From: Mangrovimonas sp. YM274
Lineage (GTDB): Bacteria > Bacteroidota > Bacteroidia > Flavobacteriales > Flavobacteriaceae
Direction of reading: 5' to 3'
Assembly: GCF_030908385.1 (NCBI RefSeq)
Contig: NZ_CP133091.1
Coordinates: 2,280,128-2,344,127, forward strand
Length of the DNA: 64,000 nt
Below are positions 44,435 to 53,613 of the stretch, piece by piece. The notes beneath the pieces are model-generated. The model saw only the letters and a program-made list of their open reading frames with translations, ran no database searches and had not been told where the DNA came from. The translations under genes were made by a program, and so were the position numbers. Position 1 is the stretch's first letter. Each line of letters starts with the position of its first letter.

Positions 44435-44725
44435 ATGAAAGCATTAACCCAAGAAGCCATTGAAAAAAAATTATTGCGTTTCCCTGACTGGGAGTATTAC
44501 GAAAACGCCATTCATGTTGAATTTGAATTTGACAACTTTAAGGATTGTTTCAGCGCTATGAGCCGAATAGCTTTTGAGTGCGAAGCCTTAAACCACCATC
44601 CCAATTGGACAAATGTCTACAATGTTCTTACCATTTCACTGTCTACCCATAGTGCCGATGGTGTAACCGAAAAGGATTTTGAACTAGCACAAGCCATAGA
44701 AACCATTGTTGAAGTGCAAGAATAA
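44435..44725 (+). CDS. Pterin-4a-carbinolamine dehydratase
   Basis: 96-residue enzyme of the PCD/DCoH/PhhB family that dehydrates 4a-hydroxytetrahydrobiopterin. Conserved core E-x-x-N-H-H-P-x-W (ECEALNHHPNW, about 55-65) with the catalytic His pair, followed by VYNVLTISLSTHSADGVTEKD. A phenylalanine hydroxylase is not nearby; in bacteria lacking one the enzyme can serve molybdopterin or folate recycling. Confidence 0.9.
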   Translation: MKALTQEAIEKKLLRFPDWEYYENAIHVEFEFDNFKDCFSAMSRIAFECEALNHHPNWTNVYNVLTISLSTHSADGVTEKDFELAQAIETIVEVQE

Positions 44726-44764
44726 GAAATTGGCAACCTTATTTTTATAGCATCACTTTTTTGC

Positions 44765-44772
44765 TAAATTTG
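44765..44772 (+). promoter_or_regulatory. -7 box TAAATTTG of the yebC gene
   Basis: Exact TAnnTTTG match about 60 bases before ATG 44833. The leader carries a hairpin at 44798-44813. No -33 TTG at normal spacing. Confidence 0.5.
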
Positions 44773-44797
44773 CGTTGCAATTTAAAACCACAAGATT

Positions 44798-44813
44798 TTT
44801 CGCATTAGCGAAA
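44798..44813 (+). promoter_or_regulatory. Hairpin in the 5' leader of yebC
   Basis: TTTCGC-ATTA-GCGAAA, a perfect 6-bp stem with a 4-base loop, 20 bases before the start codon. It lies inside the predicted leader; no T-run follows. Confidence 0.45.
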
Positions 44814-44832
44814 CACTAATAATATTTATCCT

Positions 44833-45552
44833 ATGGGAAGAGCTTTTGAATTTCGTAAAGCACGTAAAATGAAACGTTGGTCGGCAATGAGTAAGGCCTT
44901 TACACGTATTGGTAAAGACATTGTAATGGCCGTAAAAGAAGGTGGACCAGATCCCGATAGTAATGCTCGTCTTAGAGCGGTAATCCAAAATGCCAAGGCA
45001 GTAAACATGCCAAAAGACAATGTGGAACGTGCCATTAAACGTGCGTCCGACAAAAGTCTTGGGGACTATAAAGAGGTCCTTTTTGAAGGGTATGCACCTC
45101 ATGGAATTGCCATTTTGGTAGAAACCGCTACCGACAACAATACCCGTACCGTGGCTAACATTAGAAGTTACTTTAACAAATGTGACGGAAGTTTAGGAAC
45201 CTCAGGCTCTGTAGTATTTATGTTTGACCATACCTGTAACTTCAGAATTAATGCTGAAGGTTTGGATGCCGAAGAACTAGAACTTGAATTGATCGATTTT
45301 GGTGCCGAGGAAGTATTTGTTGACGAGGATGGTATTCTGATCTATGCCCCATTTGAGTCTTTTGGAGCCCTTCAAGCTGAATTGGAGTCCAGAGATATTG
45401 AAATCCTATCTTCAGGTTTTGAGCGCATCCCTCAAGTGACCAAAGAGCTTACCCCAGAACAAGCAGCCGATGTAGAAAAGCTTTTGGAAAAAATTGAAGA
45501 AGACGACGATGTTCAAAACGTGTACCACACAATGCAAGAACAGACCGAATAA
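44833..45552 (+). CDS. yebC: YebC/PmpR/TACO1 family translation-related protein
   Basis: 239-residue family member, opening with MGRAFEFRKARKMKRWSAMSKAFTRIGK and KEGGPDPDSNARLR, and containing PKDNVERAIKRAS and the long acidic C-terminal domains. The family was long annotated as transcription regulators; TACO1 and some YebC proteins act on translation of proline-rich stretches. Which applies here cannot be told from sequence. Confidence 0.93.
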   Translation: MGRAFEFRKARKMKRWSAMSKAFTRIGKDIVMAVKEGGPDPDSNARLRAVIQNAKAVNMPKDNVERAIKRASDKSLGDYKEVLFEGYAPHGIAILVETATDNNTRTVANIRSYFNKCDGSLGTSGSVVFMFDHTCNFRINAEGLDAEELELELIDFGAEEVFVDEDGILIYAPFESFGALQAELESRDIEILSSGFERIPQVTKELTPEQAADVEKLLEKIEEDDDVQNVYHTMQEQTE

Positions 45553-45575
45553 TAAAAGATTCTTAAAATTATTAC

Positions 45576-45607
45576 AAAAACCTAAACATATGTTTAGGTT
45601 TTTTTAT
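45576..45607 (+). terminator. Rho-independent terminator after yebC
   Basis: AAAAACCTAAACA (45576-45588) pairs with TGTTTAGGTTTTT (45591-45603) around TA, ending in a T-run. Confidence 0.85.
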
Positions 45608-45658
45608 ATTCATACGTTACAAAACCCAATCAAACTCGTTATTAATTAAAAAGAACGT

Positions 45659-47149
45659 ATGAGTAAAACGTCTACTCCAAAATTCACTTTAGCATTTTTG
45701 CTAATTACAGGGATTCTTTCTATTCAAAACATAACAGCTCAAAATGTATCGGGCAGAGTGCTCACAAAAGAAAATAATCCTATTTCTTTTGCTACCATCC
45801 AAATTGGAGAACATCATGGTACAATAAGCAATGAGGAAGGCAACTTTTCCTTAGGAACTACGGGATTCAAACCAAAGGATTCTGTGTATATTTCTTGTTT
45901 GGGCTATGAAAAATTAGGGATGGTTGTAGAAGAGTTTACTTCCAAAGATTACTTCTTGAAAGAACAGGTCAATGAGCTTTCTGAGGTATTTTTAACCAAT
46001 AGAAAACTTAGCGTTGACTCCATCCTGTATTATGTTAATCACAACTTATCCAAAAACTACAAAACAGAACTAGTGGATTATGAAGTTTTCAGTAGAAAAA
46101 CCGAATTCATACAAGGTAAGGATGTAAATTTTGAAATCGATAAGTCCACGGGGTTTTCAAGAAAGCAATTAAAAGCCTTTAACCAAGATTTCAACCAATT
46201 AGAATCCGCACTTTTAAACAATAAATCCAAACAATACACGGATTTTGTAGGCCATTTAAATATACAAGACGAAAAAGCCTCCAAACTTGAGGTAGAAAAG
46301 GCCGTACGGCTTTTGGACAAAAACAACAGTCAGTCCTTGGAAGTACTAGCCGATAAAGGAAAAGAAATCATCTCAAAACATTTGGACAAAGACAAGGTAT
46401 ATACTATTAAAACGGGCTTACTCAAAATCTCTGATTCTGTCACCCTTTCCGGCGGAAACGATAAAATGCAGGACACCATCAATTCCATAGGAATTTTAAA
46501 GAGTAATGTAAAAAGTCCGTTGGAGCACCATGGCTTCAAAAACAATTCCAACCTTAATTTTGTACTGGAAACCAAATTGTATAAGTATACTTTAGAGGAC
46601 ATTACATTCCTGGGTAACGAAATGGTATACGTTATTTCCTTTATTCCTAGACGCAGCTCGGCCGATTACCAAGGAACTCTATACATTTCCAACGAAACAT
46701 TTGCGGTTCTAAAAGCCGATTATAATTTTTATAAAGGCCGTGTTGGAGAGAAATTCAACTTAAAACTACTGTTGGGAATTAAGTTTGTAGAACAAAATCA
46801 CCAAGGCTCTGTTATATACCAGCAAGATGCAGATGGCTTCTATTACCCAAAATATATTTCGGAACAAACCGACAGTTATTTTTACATAAGTCGTCCTTTT
46901 AAATTTATTGAAAACGACAACAGACGTAACAAAGTCGCTTTTGAATTTAAGGTAGAAGGAGTGTTCAAGGAACGTTCGGAGGTTTTGATTTTATCCCAAA
47001 AACCTATCACTGCCGCTCAGTATGTTGAAACCGTAGAGCGCAAACATGTCGATTACGAAACTCCAAAACAATATGATCCAAGTATCTGGGCAGACTATAA
47101 TGTGTTGGAGCCGCTCAATGAAATGAAGTCTTTTAAAGTTGAAGAATAG
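45659..47149 (+). CDS. Secreted protein with CarboxypepD_reg-like domain
   Basis: 496-residue exported protein. Signal peptide LAFLLITGILSIQNITAQ, then the carboxypeptidase-regulatory-like beta-sandwich (about 29-105: NVSGRVLTKENNPISFATIQI, GTISNEEGNFSL, DSVYISCLGYE). The remaining 390 residues are beta-rich with repeated aromatic-ended strands and could form part of an outer-membrane structure, but the family is not recognised. It lies 71 bases before the metzincin protease gene. Confidence 0.78.
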   Translation: MSKTSTPKFTLAFLLITGILSIQNITAQNVSGRVLTKENNPISFATIQIGEHHGTISNEEGNFSLGTTGFKPKDSVYISCLGYEKLGMVVEEFTSKDYFLKEQVNELSEVFLTNRKLSVDSILYYVNHNLSKNYKTELVDYEVFSRKTEFIQGKDVNFEIDKSTGFSRKQLKAFNQDFNQLESALLNNKSKQYTDFVGHLNIQDEKASKLEVEKAVRLLDKNNSQSLEVLADKGKEIISKHLDKDKVYTIKTGLLKISDSVTLSGGNDKMQDTINSIGILKSNVKSPLEHHGFKNNSNLNFVLETKLYKYTLEDITFLGNEMVYVISFIPRRSSADYQGTLYISNETFAVLKADYNFYKGRVGEKFNLKLLLGIKFVEQNHQGSVIYQQDADGFYYPKYISEQTDSYFYISRPFKFIENDNRRNKVAFEFKVEGVFKERSEVLILSQKPITAAQYVETVERKHVDYETPKQYDPSIWADYNVLEPLNEMKSFKVEE

Positions 47150-47220
47150 CGTCACAAAGCTGGCTTCAATTTTCAATTAATTATCATATCTTACAGCCCA
47201 GAACTAAATTTAATCTGCAT

Positions 47221-49812
47221 ATGAAATGTAACTACTATTCTCCGCGACTCCTAACCGTGGTGATGGCTGGTCTTCTTGCCTTTTCCCCAATGAATATGGA
47301 GGCACAACGCAAAAACAAAAAAAAGAAGTCCAAAGACAACCAAGAAACGGTTCAAAAACCAAGTAACAACGGAAAGTCCATTAGCGATTTAATTAAAACT
47401 TCCAAAGTTAATGAAGGACTCTTTACAGTGTACCAAGATTCCATAACAGGATCCATTAAAATGTTGGTTTCCGAAGAGCAATTGGACAAGGAATTCATCT
47501 ATTTTTCACAAATCATGGATGGTGTTATGGAGGCTAACAGCTTTAGAGGAGCCTATGGCGATTCAAAGGTCATTAAAATCAAAAAGTATTTTAATAACAT
47601 TGAGTTCGAAACCCAAAACACTTCTTTCTATTTCGACCCAAATAGTCCTTTGGCCAACGCTAAGGATGCCAATACCAGCAATGGTGTTTTGGCCAGTTTA
47701 AAAATTGAAGCTCATGACAGTGACAAGGGCCTATATTTAATTGATGCCGACGACTTATTCCTGAAAGAAACCTTTACACAAATTAAGCCTCCTAGATATC
47801 CAGGCCAATCGCCTATGGCTTTTAGCTTAGGGAATCTGGATAAAGGAAAATCAAAAATCCTAAATATCAAAAGTTATCCAAACAATACGGATTTAGCAGT
47901 TGAGTATGTGTACTCCAATGCCTCCGTACTTAATGGAGGTTCTGAAGCTATTGCTGATGGTAGAAACGTGAGTATTGAAGTTTACCACAGCTTAATTGAA
48001 ATGCCTGAAAATGATTATGAAATTCGCTTTGACGATCCAAGGGTTGGATATTTTACAACTCAAGTAGACGATCAAACATCAACAAGCACAACTCCATATA
48101 GAGATTTAATTCACCGTTGGAATTTGGTAAAGAAAAATCCAGCTGCCGATTTATCGGAGCCTGTAAAACCAATTACATGGTGGATTGAAAATACCACTCC
48201 TTTGGAATGGAGAGAAACTATCATGGAAGGAGTTTTGGCGTGGAACGAAGCTTTTGAAAAAGCAGGATTCCTTAATGCTGTACAAGTTAAATTCCAACCG
48301 GACGATGCGGATTGGGATGCAGGAGACATCAATTACAACGTATTGAGATGGGCCTCTTCCAGTGCCCCAAGGTTTGGAGGTTACGGACCTAGCTTTGCCA
48401 ACCCTAAAACTGGGGAAATTTTAGGTGCCGACATTATGTTGGAATACCTTCACTTTACCAACAGAGTATTTTATGACAAGCTATATGGTAATGCACAGGG
48501 CGCTACAAACATGGAAGCCCAACAATTTTCAAAAAACAGTCCAATGTACTGTTCTATGGGCCATGTAGTTCATGAAAACTTAATGTTTGGGAACACCATG
48601 TTGCAGGCCTATAATGCCTCTGATATGCAAATGGAACGTATGAAGAAGGAAGCCATGAAAGCTTTGATCATGCATGAGGTAGGTCATACCTTAGGATTGA
48701 ACCACAACATGAAGGCCAGTCAAATCTATACGCCTGAGCAATTGGCAGACCCCGAATTTACAAAAGGTAAATGCCTTACTGGCTCTGTAATGGATTATGC
48801 TCCTATCAATTTAAGTAAGGATCCTGCAAACCAAGGTCAATTTTACGACACAGCTGTAGGTCCATACGATGTTTGGGCTATTCAATTAGGGTACACACCG
48901 TTTAAATCAAAAGCAGAGCATGAAATGCTTTTAAACATGTCCACAAGACCAGAACTTGTTTTTGGTAACGATGCCGATGATATGCGTAGTCCTGGAAAAG
49001 CCATAGACCCAAGAGTTAATGTGGGAGATATGTCTAGTGATGCCATTCAGTATGCCATCAACACCATTGAACTTTCCAAAGACTTAATGGATAATATCCG
49101 TTTGAAATTTTCTACCAAAGGCAATTCATACGACGATTTAAAACGTGCCTACTCCAACTTAATTAGACAAGAATCCAATGCTGCAAATGTCATTTCCAGA
49201 TACATTGGAGGTGTTTATGTAGACCGAGCTATGATTGGTCAGGAAGGTGCCACTCAACCGTACACTCCAGTAAGTTTAGAAGACCAAAAACGGGCTATGG
49301 ACGCTCTTAACAAGTATGTATTTGCGCCAGATGCATTCACCGCTCCAAATGAGCTTTACAATTATCTGGCAAGCAGACGAAGAGGTCAAAATTTCTTCAG
49401 AGGACCAGAGGATATCAAAATTCATGACCACATCCTTTCCAGTCAGAAAAATGTATTACGCCATTTATTGCATCCTAATACCCTACAAAGAATTACAGAT
49501 TCCGAAATGTATGGCAACCAATACAAAATGTCTGATTTCATGGTAGATTTGACCAATGCTATTTTTAAGGCGGACATCTATGGAGATGTATCTTCAACCC
49601 GTCAAAATTTACAAGTTGAATACACTAAAATGTTAATTGAAATGCTTACTGGTAACCAAAGTGCCAGATTTGACAACAATGCTAAATCCATGGCTCTATA
49701 CAACCTGAATAGAATTAAGATTATGGCTGCCCCTTATGGAAATATTTCATCGAAAGCACATAAACTTCATTTAAAAACGTTGGTTGAAAATACCTTAAAG
49801 GAAATTAAATAA
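47221..49812 (+). CDS. Large secreted zinc metalloprotease (DUF5117/DUF4953 type)
   Basis: 863-residue exported protease of a Bacteroidota family. A signal peptide (LLTVVMAGLLAFSPMNMEAQ) is followed by a Lys/Asn-rich linker, a DUF5117-like beta part (about 60-270), and the catalytic domain with HEVGHTLGLNH (485-495), the HExxHxxGxxH zinc motif of metzincins, followed by the Met-turn-like SVMDYAP. The C-terminal 250 residues are helical. Similar proteins are secreted or envelope-bound; the substrate is unknown. Confidence 0.88.
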   Translation: MKCNYYSPRLLTVVMAGLLAFSPMNMEAQRKNKKKKSKDNQETVQKPSNNGKSISDLIKTSKVNEGLFTVYQDSITGSIKMLVSEEQLDKEFIYFSQIMDGVMEANSFRGAYGDSKVIKIKKYFNNIEFETQNTSFYFDPNSPLANAKDANTSNGVLASLKIEAHDSDKGLYLIDADDLFLKETFTQIKPPRYPGQSPMAFSLGNLDKGKSKILNIKSYPNNTDLAVEYVYSNASVLNGGSEAIADGRNVSIEVYHSLIEMPENDYEIRFDDPRVGYFTTQVDDQTSTSTTPYRDLIHRWNLVKKNPAADLSEPVKPITWWIENTTPLEWRETIMEGVLAWNEAFEKAGFLNAVQVKFQPDDADWDAGDINYNVLRWASSSAPRFGGYGPSFANPKTGEILGADIMLEYLHFTNRVFYDKLYGNAQGATNMEAQQFSKNSPMYCSMGHVVHENLMFGNTMLQAYNASDMQMERMKKEAMKALIMHEVGHTLGLNHNMKASQIYTPEQLADPEFTKGKCLTGSVMDYAPINLSKDPANQGQFYDTAVGPYDVWAIQLGYTPFKSKAEHEMLLNMSTRPELVFGNDADDMRSPGKAIDPRVNVGDMSSDAIQYAINTIELSKDLMDNIRLKFSTKGNSYDDLKRAYSNLIRQESNAANVISRYIGGVYVDRAMIGQEGATQPYTPVSLEDQKRAMDALNKYVFAPDAFTAPNELYNYLASRRRGQNFFRGPEDIKIHDHILSSQKNVLRHLLHPNTLQRITDSEMYGNQYKMSDFMVDLTNAIFKADIYGDVSSTRQNLQVEYTKMLIEMLTGNQSARFDNNAKSMALYNLNRIKIMAAPYGNISSKAHKLHLKTLVENTLKEIK

Positions 49813-49830
49813 GTATAATAACATCCTATT

Positions 49831-49863
49831 AAAAAAAGGCTATCCAAATGGATAGCCTTTTTT
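49831..49863. terminator. Bidirectional terminator between convergent genes
   Basis: GGCTATCC-AAAT-GGATAGCC with A7 before and T6 after, effective on both strands. It reaches the stop codon of the minus-strand acyltransferase. Confidence 0.85.
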
Positions 49864-50410
49864 ATGAATATTCAGGAATTTTACCTTTTACTCCCTTAAA
49901 AAAAGCCTGCATATATTTAAAATCAGCTTCTTTATCATCCGTAGGGTAAAAGGGCTCTGATATTAAGTTCTGTTTATTCTTAAAATCAAGTGTGAACATA
50001 ATAATAGGAACATTTGCAGCCTTAGCAATATAATAAAACCCTGTTTTCCACTCCTCGACTTTCTTACGAGTTCCTTCTGGAGCCAAAGCCAACCGGAATT
50101 CATCTTTATCTTTAAAAATCCTAGCAATGGCATCTACCTTATTCTCTTTCGTTCCTCTGTTGATTGGAGCTCCTCCAATAGCTTTCATGTACCACCCCAA
50201 AGGTCCTACAAACAATTCCTTTTTGGCTATAAAATTAGATTTGATTCCCACCACTTGGCGCAACAAAACGCCAATATAAAAATCATGCCAACTGGTATGG
50301 GGTACTGCAATAAGCACTGCCTTTTTAACCGCGTCCTTAGACATGGTAACATTTCCTACCACTTTCCAGCCCAAGATTCGGAAATAAATGAATTTGGCCA
50401 GCTTACGCAT
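49862..50410 (-). CDS. PlsC-like 1-acylglycerol-3-phosphate acyltransferase family protein
   Basis: 182-residue acyltransferase. Motif I HTSWHDFY (HxxxxD, about 37-42), motif II-like VGPLGWYMKAIGGAPINRG, and motif III APEGTRKK. It lacks a strong N-terminal helix and is short for PlsC. Last gene of the minus run from helicase to acyltransferase; one base separates it from the KdnB-like gene. It may acylate a lipid A-type intermediate or phospholipid; this is inference from the neighbours. Confidence 0.83.
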   Translation of the reverse strand: MRKLAKFIYFRILGWKVVGNVTMSKDAVKKAVLIAVPHTSWHDFYIGVLLRQVVGIKSNFIAKKELFVGPLGWYMKAIGGAPINRGTKENKVDAIARIFKDKDEFRLALAPEGTRKKVEEWKTGFYYIAKAANVPIIMFTLDFKNKQNLISEPFYPTDDKEADFKYMQAFFKGVKGKIPEYS

Positions 50411-50411
50411 A

Positions 50412-51494
50412 CTACATCTTTTTATACAAAGCTTTTAACCGTTCCCGAGTAACTGTCTGCTTCCAGTTTTTTCCAACAGCATTTTCCCATAAAGGTTCCA
50501 AACTCATGGCTACATCAATCATGATATCGAACTCTGAGTCTTCTAGATTTGCACACAGACCCTTTGGCAGGGTAACATTGTGCAGTTTTTTCATTTTCTT
50601 GAACAACTTCACCCCTTCCGGATAAAACTCTTCCAAATGATCAAATACAATACAATTTCCAATCCCATGCTTGGTTCCCAACAAATAGCCTAAACCATAA
50701 CTCATGGCATGGGCCACTCCCACTTGAGAATATGCTATACTCATTCCACCGTGCCAGGAAGCCATCATCAACTTATCCTGCATATCTTCTTCACTCAAGG
50801 AATTTTCTATAAAAATTTCCTTACATAGTTCCAATGCCTTCTCTCCATAACTTTGGCTAAAAGCATTCAAATAAGTCCCATTTAAGGATTCTATACAATG
50901 AATATAACAATCCATTCCTGTATAGAACCATTGGTCTGTTGGTACATCCTTTGTAAGTTCTGGATCCAAAATAACCTGATCAAAAGGTGTATGGTCGGAA
51001 TTGATACCCAACTTTTTATCTGGGCCAGTCAATACCGTAGTGCGTGACACTTCCGCACCAGTACCTGAAATGGTAGGAATCCCTACATGATAGATAGCAG
51101 GATTTTTAACCAAATCCCAACCTTGATAATCCTTGGATTCGCCTTCATTGGTAAGCATTATGGCTACGGCTTTGGCCAAATCCAAAATAGTTCCTCCTCC
51201 AATTCCTATAATCCCCGAAGGTCTATCTTTATGATCCAAAATAATCTTCTCCACCAATTCATCCACTTGAGATGTTTTGGGCTCTTCATCGGCCGAAATA
51301 TAAATTAACTTATCGTCGTAGGCCAATGGAATTCTTCCGGTAATCCAAGCATTTCCCTCAAAAACATCATCCACCAAAAAAATGAAAGGCGCTTTTGAAT
51401 TGATACGCTTAGGCGCCAACATATCTTCTATTTGATTAAAACTACCGCGTCCAAAGACCACTCTGGATACCATTGGATAATTTTTAAAACTCAT
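50412..51494 (-). CDS. Iron-containing alcohol dehydrogenase, KdnB-like (Kdo 8-oxidase)
   Basis: 360-residue group III dehydrogenase. NAD-binding GGGTILDLAKA (about 99-110), then the metal ligands D195 and H199 (TGMDCYIHCIES), H262 (VAHAMSYGLG) and H276 (GTKHGIGN). Sequence and opening (FKNYPMVSRVVFGRGSFNQ) resemble KdnB, which in Shewanella oxidises Kdo at C8 before transamination by KdnA to 8-amino-Kdo. The kdsB gene in the same operon supports this; kdnA is not in the window. Confidence 0.78.
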   Translation of the reverse strand: MSFKNYPMVSRVVFGRGSFNQIEDMLAPKRINSKAPFIFLVDDVFEGNAWITGRIPLAYDDKLIYISADEEPKTSQVDELVEKIILDHKDRPSGIIGIGGGTILDLAKAVAIMLTNEGESKDYQGWDLVKNPAIYHVGIPTISGTGAEVSRTTVLTGPDKKLGINSDHTPFDQVILDPELTKDVPTDQWFYTGMDCYIHCIESLNGTYLNAFSQSYGEKALELCKEIFIENSLSEEDMQDKLMMASWHGGMSIAYSQVGVAHAMSYGLGYLLGTKHGIGNCIVFDHLEEFYPEGVKLFKKMKKLHNVTLPKGLCANLEDSEFDIMIDVAMSLEPLWENAVGKNWKQTVTRERLKALYKKM

Positions 51495-51503
51495 GTATTT
51501 CTT

Positions 51504-52214
51504 TTATTGTTCAGTTAATACCTGAATAATTTCAGGCAAACTATTTACTGTTTTGTAATTTTTATTTCTTGTTTCTGTTTCCGATACCTGCTCATGTATC
51601 CATGTGGTATGAAACGGAACATGTATGGCCTTTGCCTTAAGGTTTACCAAAGGCAAAATATCTGATTTTAAAGAGTTCCCGACCATAAGGAACTCTGATG
51701 GTTTGATATCTAAATGGTTCAACAACTTGGAATAATCCCGTTCTTCCTTTTCGCTTACCACCTCAATGTGGTGAAAGTAATTTGAAAGACCCGATTTTTG
51801 TAACTTGCGCTCCTGATCCAATAAATCGCCTTTGGTCACCAATATCAAACGGTAATCCTGTGATAATATTTTTAGGGTTTCCTCTACTCCATTCAACAAT
51901 TCCACCGGTTTGTTGATCATATCCTTACCAATGTTCAAAATTGAGGAAATCGTTGCATTTGAAACCGAATTATTAGATAGTTCCAAAGCCATTTCCACCA
52001 TGGACAACACAAAACCTTTCACGCCATAGCCATAAAGGGGCAAGTTTTTGATTTCCATTTTGAACAGTTCCTGATCTATCTTATTGGCCGTCTCGTAAGG
52101 CGCCAATAATTTAGCCACCTCCAATTCAGCTTCCCGGAAATAAGTTTCGTTCACCCACAATGTATCGTCGGCGTCAAACCCTATAACCTTTATATCTTGA
52201 TATTCATTCTTCAA
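51504..52214 (-). CDS. HAD family hydrolase (REG-2-like)
   Basis: 236-residue phosphatase-type protein with a TTG start. Nucleophile motif FDADDTLW (D14 and D16), helical cap (about 25-95), motif II VTKGD, and motif III with GNSLKSDI. Fits the HAD-IA phosphatases. Sitting between kdsB and the KdnB-like gene, it could act in the Kdo pathway, but KdsC belongs to a different HAD subgroup, so that is uncertain. Confidence 0.85.
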   Translation of the reverse strand: MKNEYQDIKVIGFDADDTLWVNETYFREAELEVAKLLAPYETANKIDQELFKMEIKNLPLYGYGVKGFVLSMVEMALELSNNSVSNATISSILNIGKDMINKPVELLNGVEETLKILSQDYRLILVTKGDLLDQERKLQKSGLSNYFHHIEVVSEKEERDYSKLLNHLDIKPSEFLMVGNSLKSDILPLVNLKAKAIHVPFHTTWIHEQVSETETRNKNYKTVNSLPEIIQVLTEQ

Positions 52215-52236
52215 ACTAGTTCAAAATTAGAATGGC

Positions 52237-52965
52237 TTACTTCCAAAGTTGTTTGGCACGTTCCAAGTCTTCGGGTGTATCAATTTCAACACCTTCCACA
52301 TTGGTTTCTACCATTTTTATTTTTTTCCCGTATTCCAAATACCTAATACATTCTATCTTTTCTGTGGCTTCCAAAAATTGCATTGGCAACTCATAAAAAT
52401 CCAACAAGGCTTGTTTTCTAAACGCATAAATCCCTTTGTGCTTAAAGTATCTTGCTCCCGCCTCCTTATCTCTTGGATACGGAATAGGACTTCTCGAAAA
52501 ATATAAGGCAAAGTTTTGCTGATCGACAATCACCTTGACTGTGTTGGGGTTGCTAATTTCGTCCCAATCCTTGATTTCCACCATCAGAGATGCCAAATCG
52601 ATTTCCTTGTGAGGGTCTTCTTTAAACACCTCAATCACCTTTTGAAGACTCTCTCTTTCTGTAAAAGGTTCATCTCCTTGTACATTTACTACAATATCCA
52701 CATCCAAATTGGCCACTGCCTCGGCAATTCTATCACTGCCCGATTGGTGTTCCCTTTGACTCATAATAGCTTTCCCTCCATTGCTTACAATTTCATCATA
52801 AATGATATCGCTATCGGTTACCACATACACATCATCAAACAATTGCGTCGCCACAGTAGCTTCGTAAGTCCTAAGAATTACCGTTTTACCGGCCAGATCT
52901 TGCATTAGTTTTGCAGGAAATCTAGAGGCACTGTAACGTGCCGGAATCATGGAAATTATTTTCAT
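52237..52965 (-). CDS. kdsB: 3-deoxy-manno-octulosonate cytidylyltransferase
   Basis: 242-residue enzyme activating Kdo (or 8-amino-Kdo) as a CMP-sugar for lipopolysaccharide core synthesis. Signature [16 protein letters not shown] at the N-terminus, VNVQGDEPF (about 94-102), and [10 protein letters not shown]. Length is normal. It precedes the HAD, KdnB-like and acyltransferase genes with gaps of 22, 9 and 1 bases. Confidence 0.94.
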   Translation of the reverse strand: MKIISMIPARYSASRFPAKLMQDLAGKTVILRTYEATVATQLFDDVYVVTDSDIIYDEIVSNGGKAIMSQREHQSGSDRIAEAVANLDVDIVVNVQGDEPFTERESLQKVIEVFKEDPHKEIDLASLMVEIKDWDEISNPNTVKVIVDQQNFALYFSRSPIPYPRDKEAGARYFKHKGIYAFRKQALLDFYELPMQFLEATEKIECIRYLEYGKKIKMVETNVEGVEIDTPEDLERAKQLWK

Positions 52966-53017
52966 ATCAGCTGATATATTTCAGTCCAAAAATAAAACTT
53001 TTTGGAGGATTTTATAA

Positions 53018-53578
53018 TTAGGACCTCTTAATCTTTTTGTAAAGTCTGAAAAAGACATATAACAAGGTAAGTGTCAAAATGAAAGCAATAACGGGCAGAA
53101 AAATTGACATAACCGACATGACTGCAGAAGCCCCCGTTTCTATTGAAGATACAATGGGATTTCCCAATCCAGCTGTAGAAACCGAGGAAGTAGCCCTTGT
53201 AGCCGAAGCTCCACTTTTAATGGCTGCCGCCGTTCCGCCACCTGCAATAATGGCTAGAGACCACATGACTACAGGATCTAAATTGGTGGCTGTGACAACC
53301 ACTACCAAAGTACCTGCAATGCTGGCCAAAGGAATGGCAATAGTATCCAATAAATTGTCTACAAATGGAATATAATATGCTACGATTTCCACTAAAGTTG
53401 CTATACCTAAAGTAACCAAAGCTGTGGAACTACCTACCCATAGCCAAGCTTCATTGACTTCCCAAAGACCAAAATGTGTTACCAAACTTAAAGCAAAAAG
53501 AGGTAAAAACACCCTAAATCCCACAGAAGCGGACAAACCTATACCTAGACATATACCAAGGATTGCATCCATTGTCAT
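53018..53578 (-). CDS. DUF4126 family membrane protein
   Basis: 186-residue membrane protein with about five helices, starting with ILGICLGIGLSASVGFRVFLP, the hallmark of DUF4126. Repeated Gly/Ala/Ser-rich helices and a basic C-terminal end (RLYKKIKRS). Function unknown. It lies between the helicase and kdsB on the same strand. Confidence 0.8.
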   Translation of the reverse strand: MTMDAILGICLGIGLSASVGFRVFLPLFALSLVTHFGLWEVNEAWLWVGSSTALVTLGIATLVEIVAYYIPFVDNLLDTIAIPLASIAGTLVVVVTATNLDPVVMWSLAIIAGGGTAAAIKSGASATRATSSVSTAGLGNPIVSSIETGASAVMSVMSIFLPVIAFILTLTLLYVFFRLYKKIKRS

Positions 53579-53613
53579 AACATATCATATAAGAACTCGA
53601 CTAAGTCTAAAAA

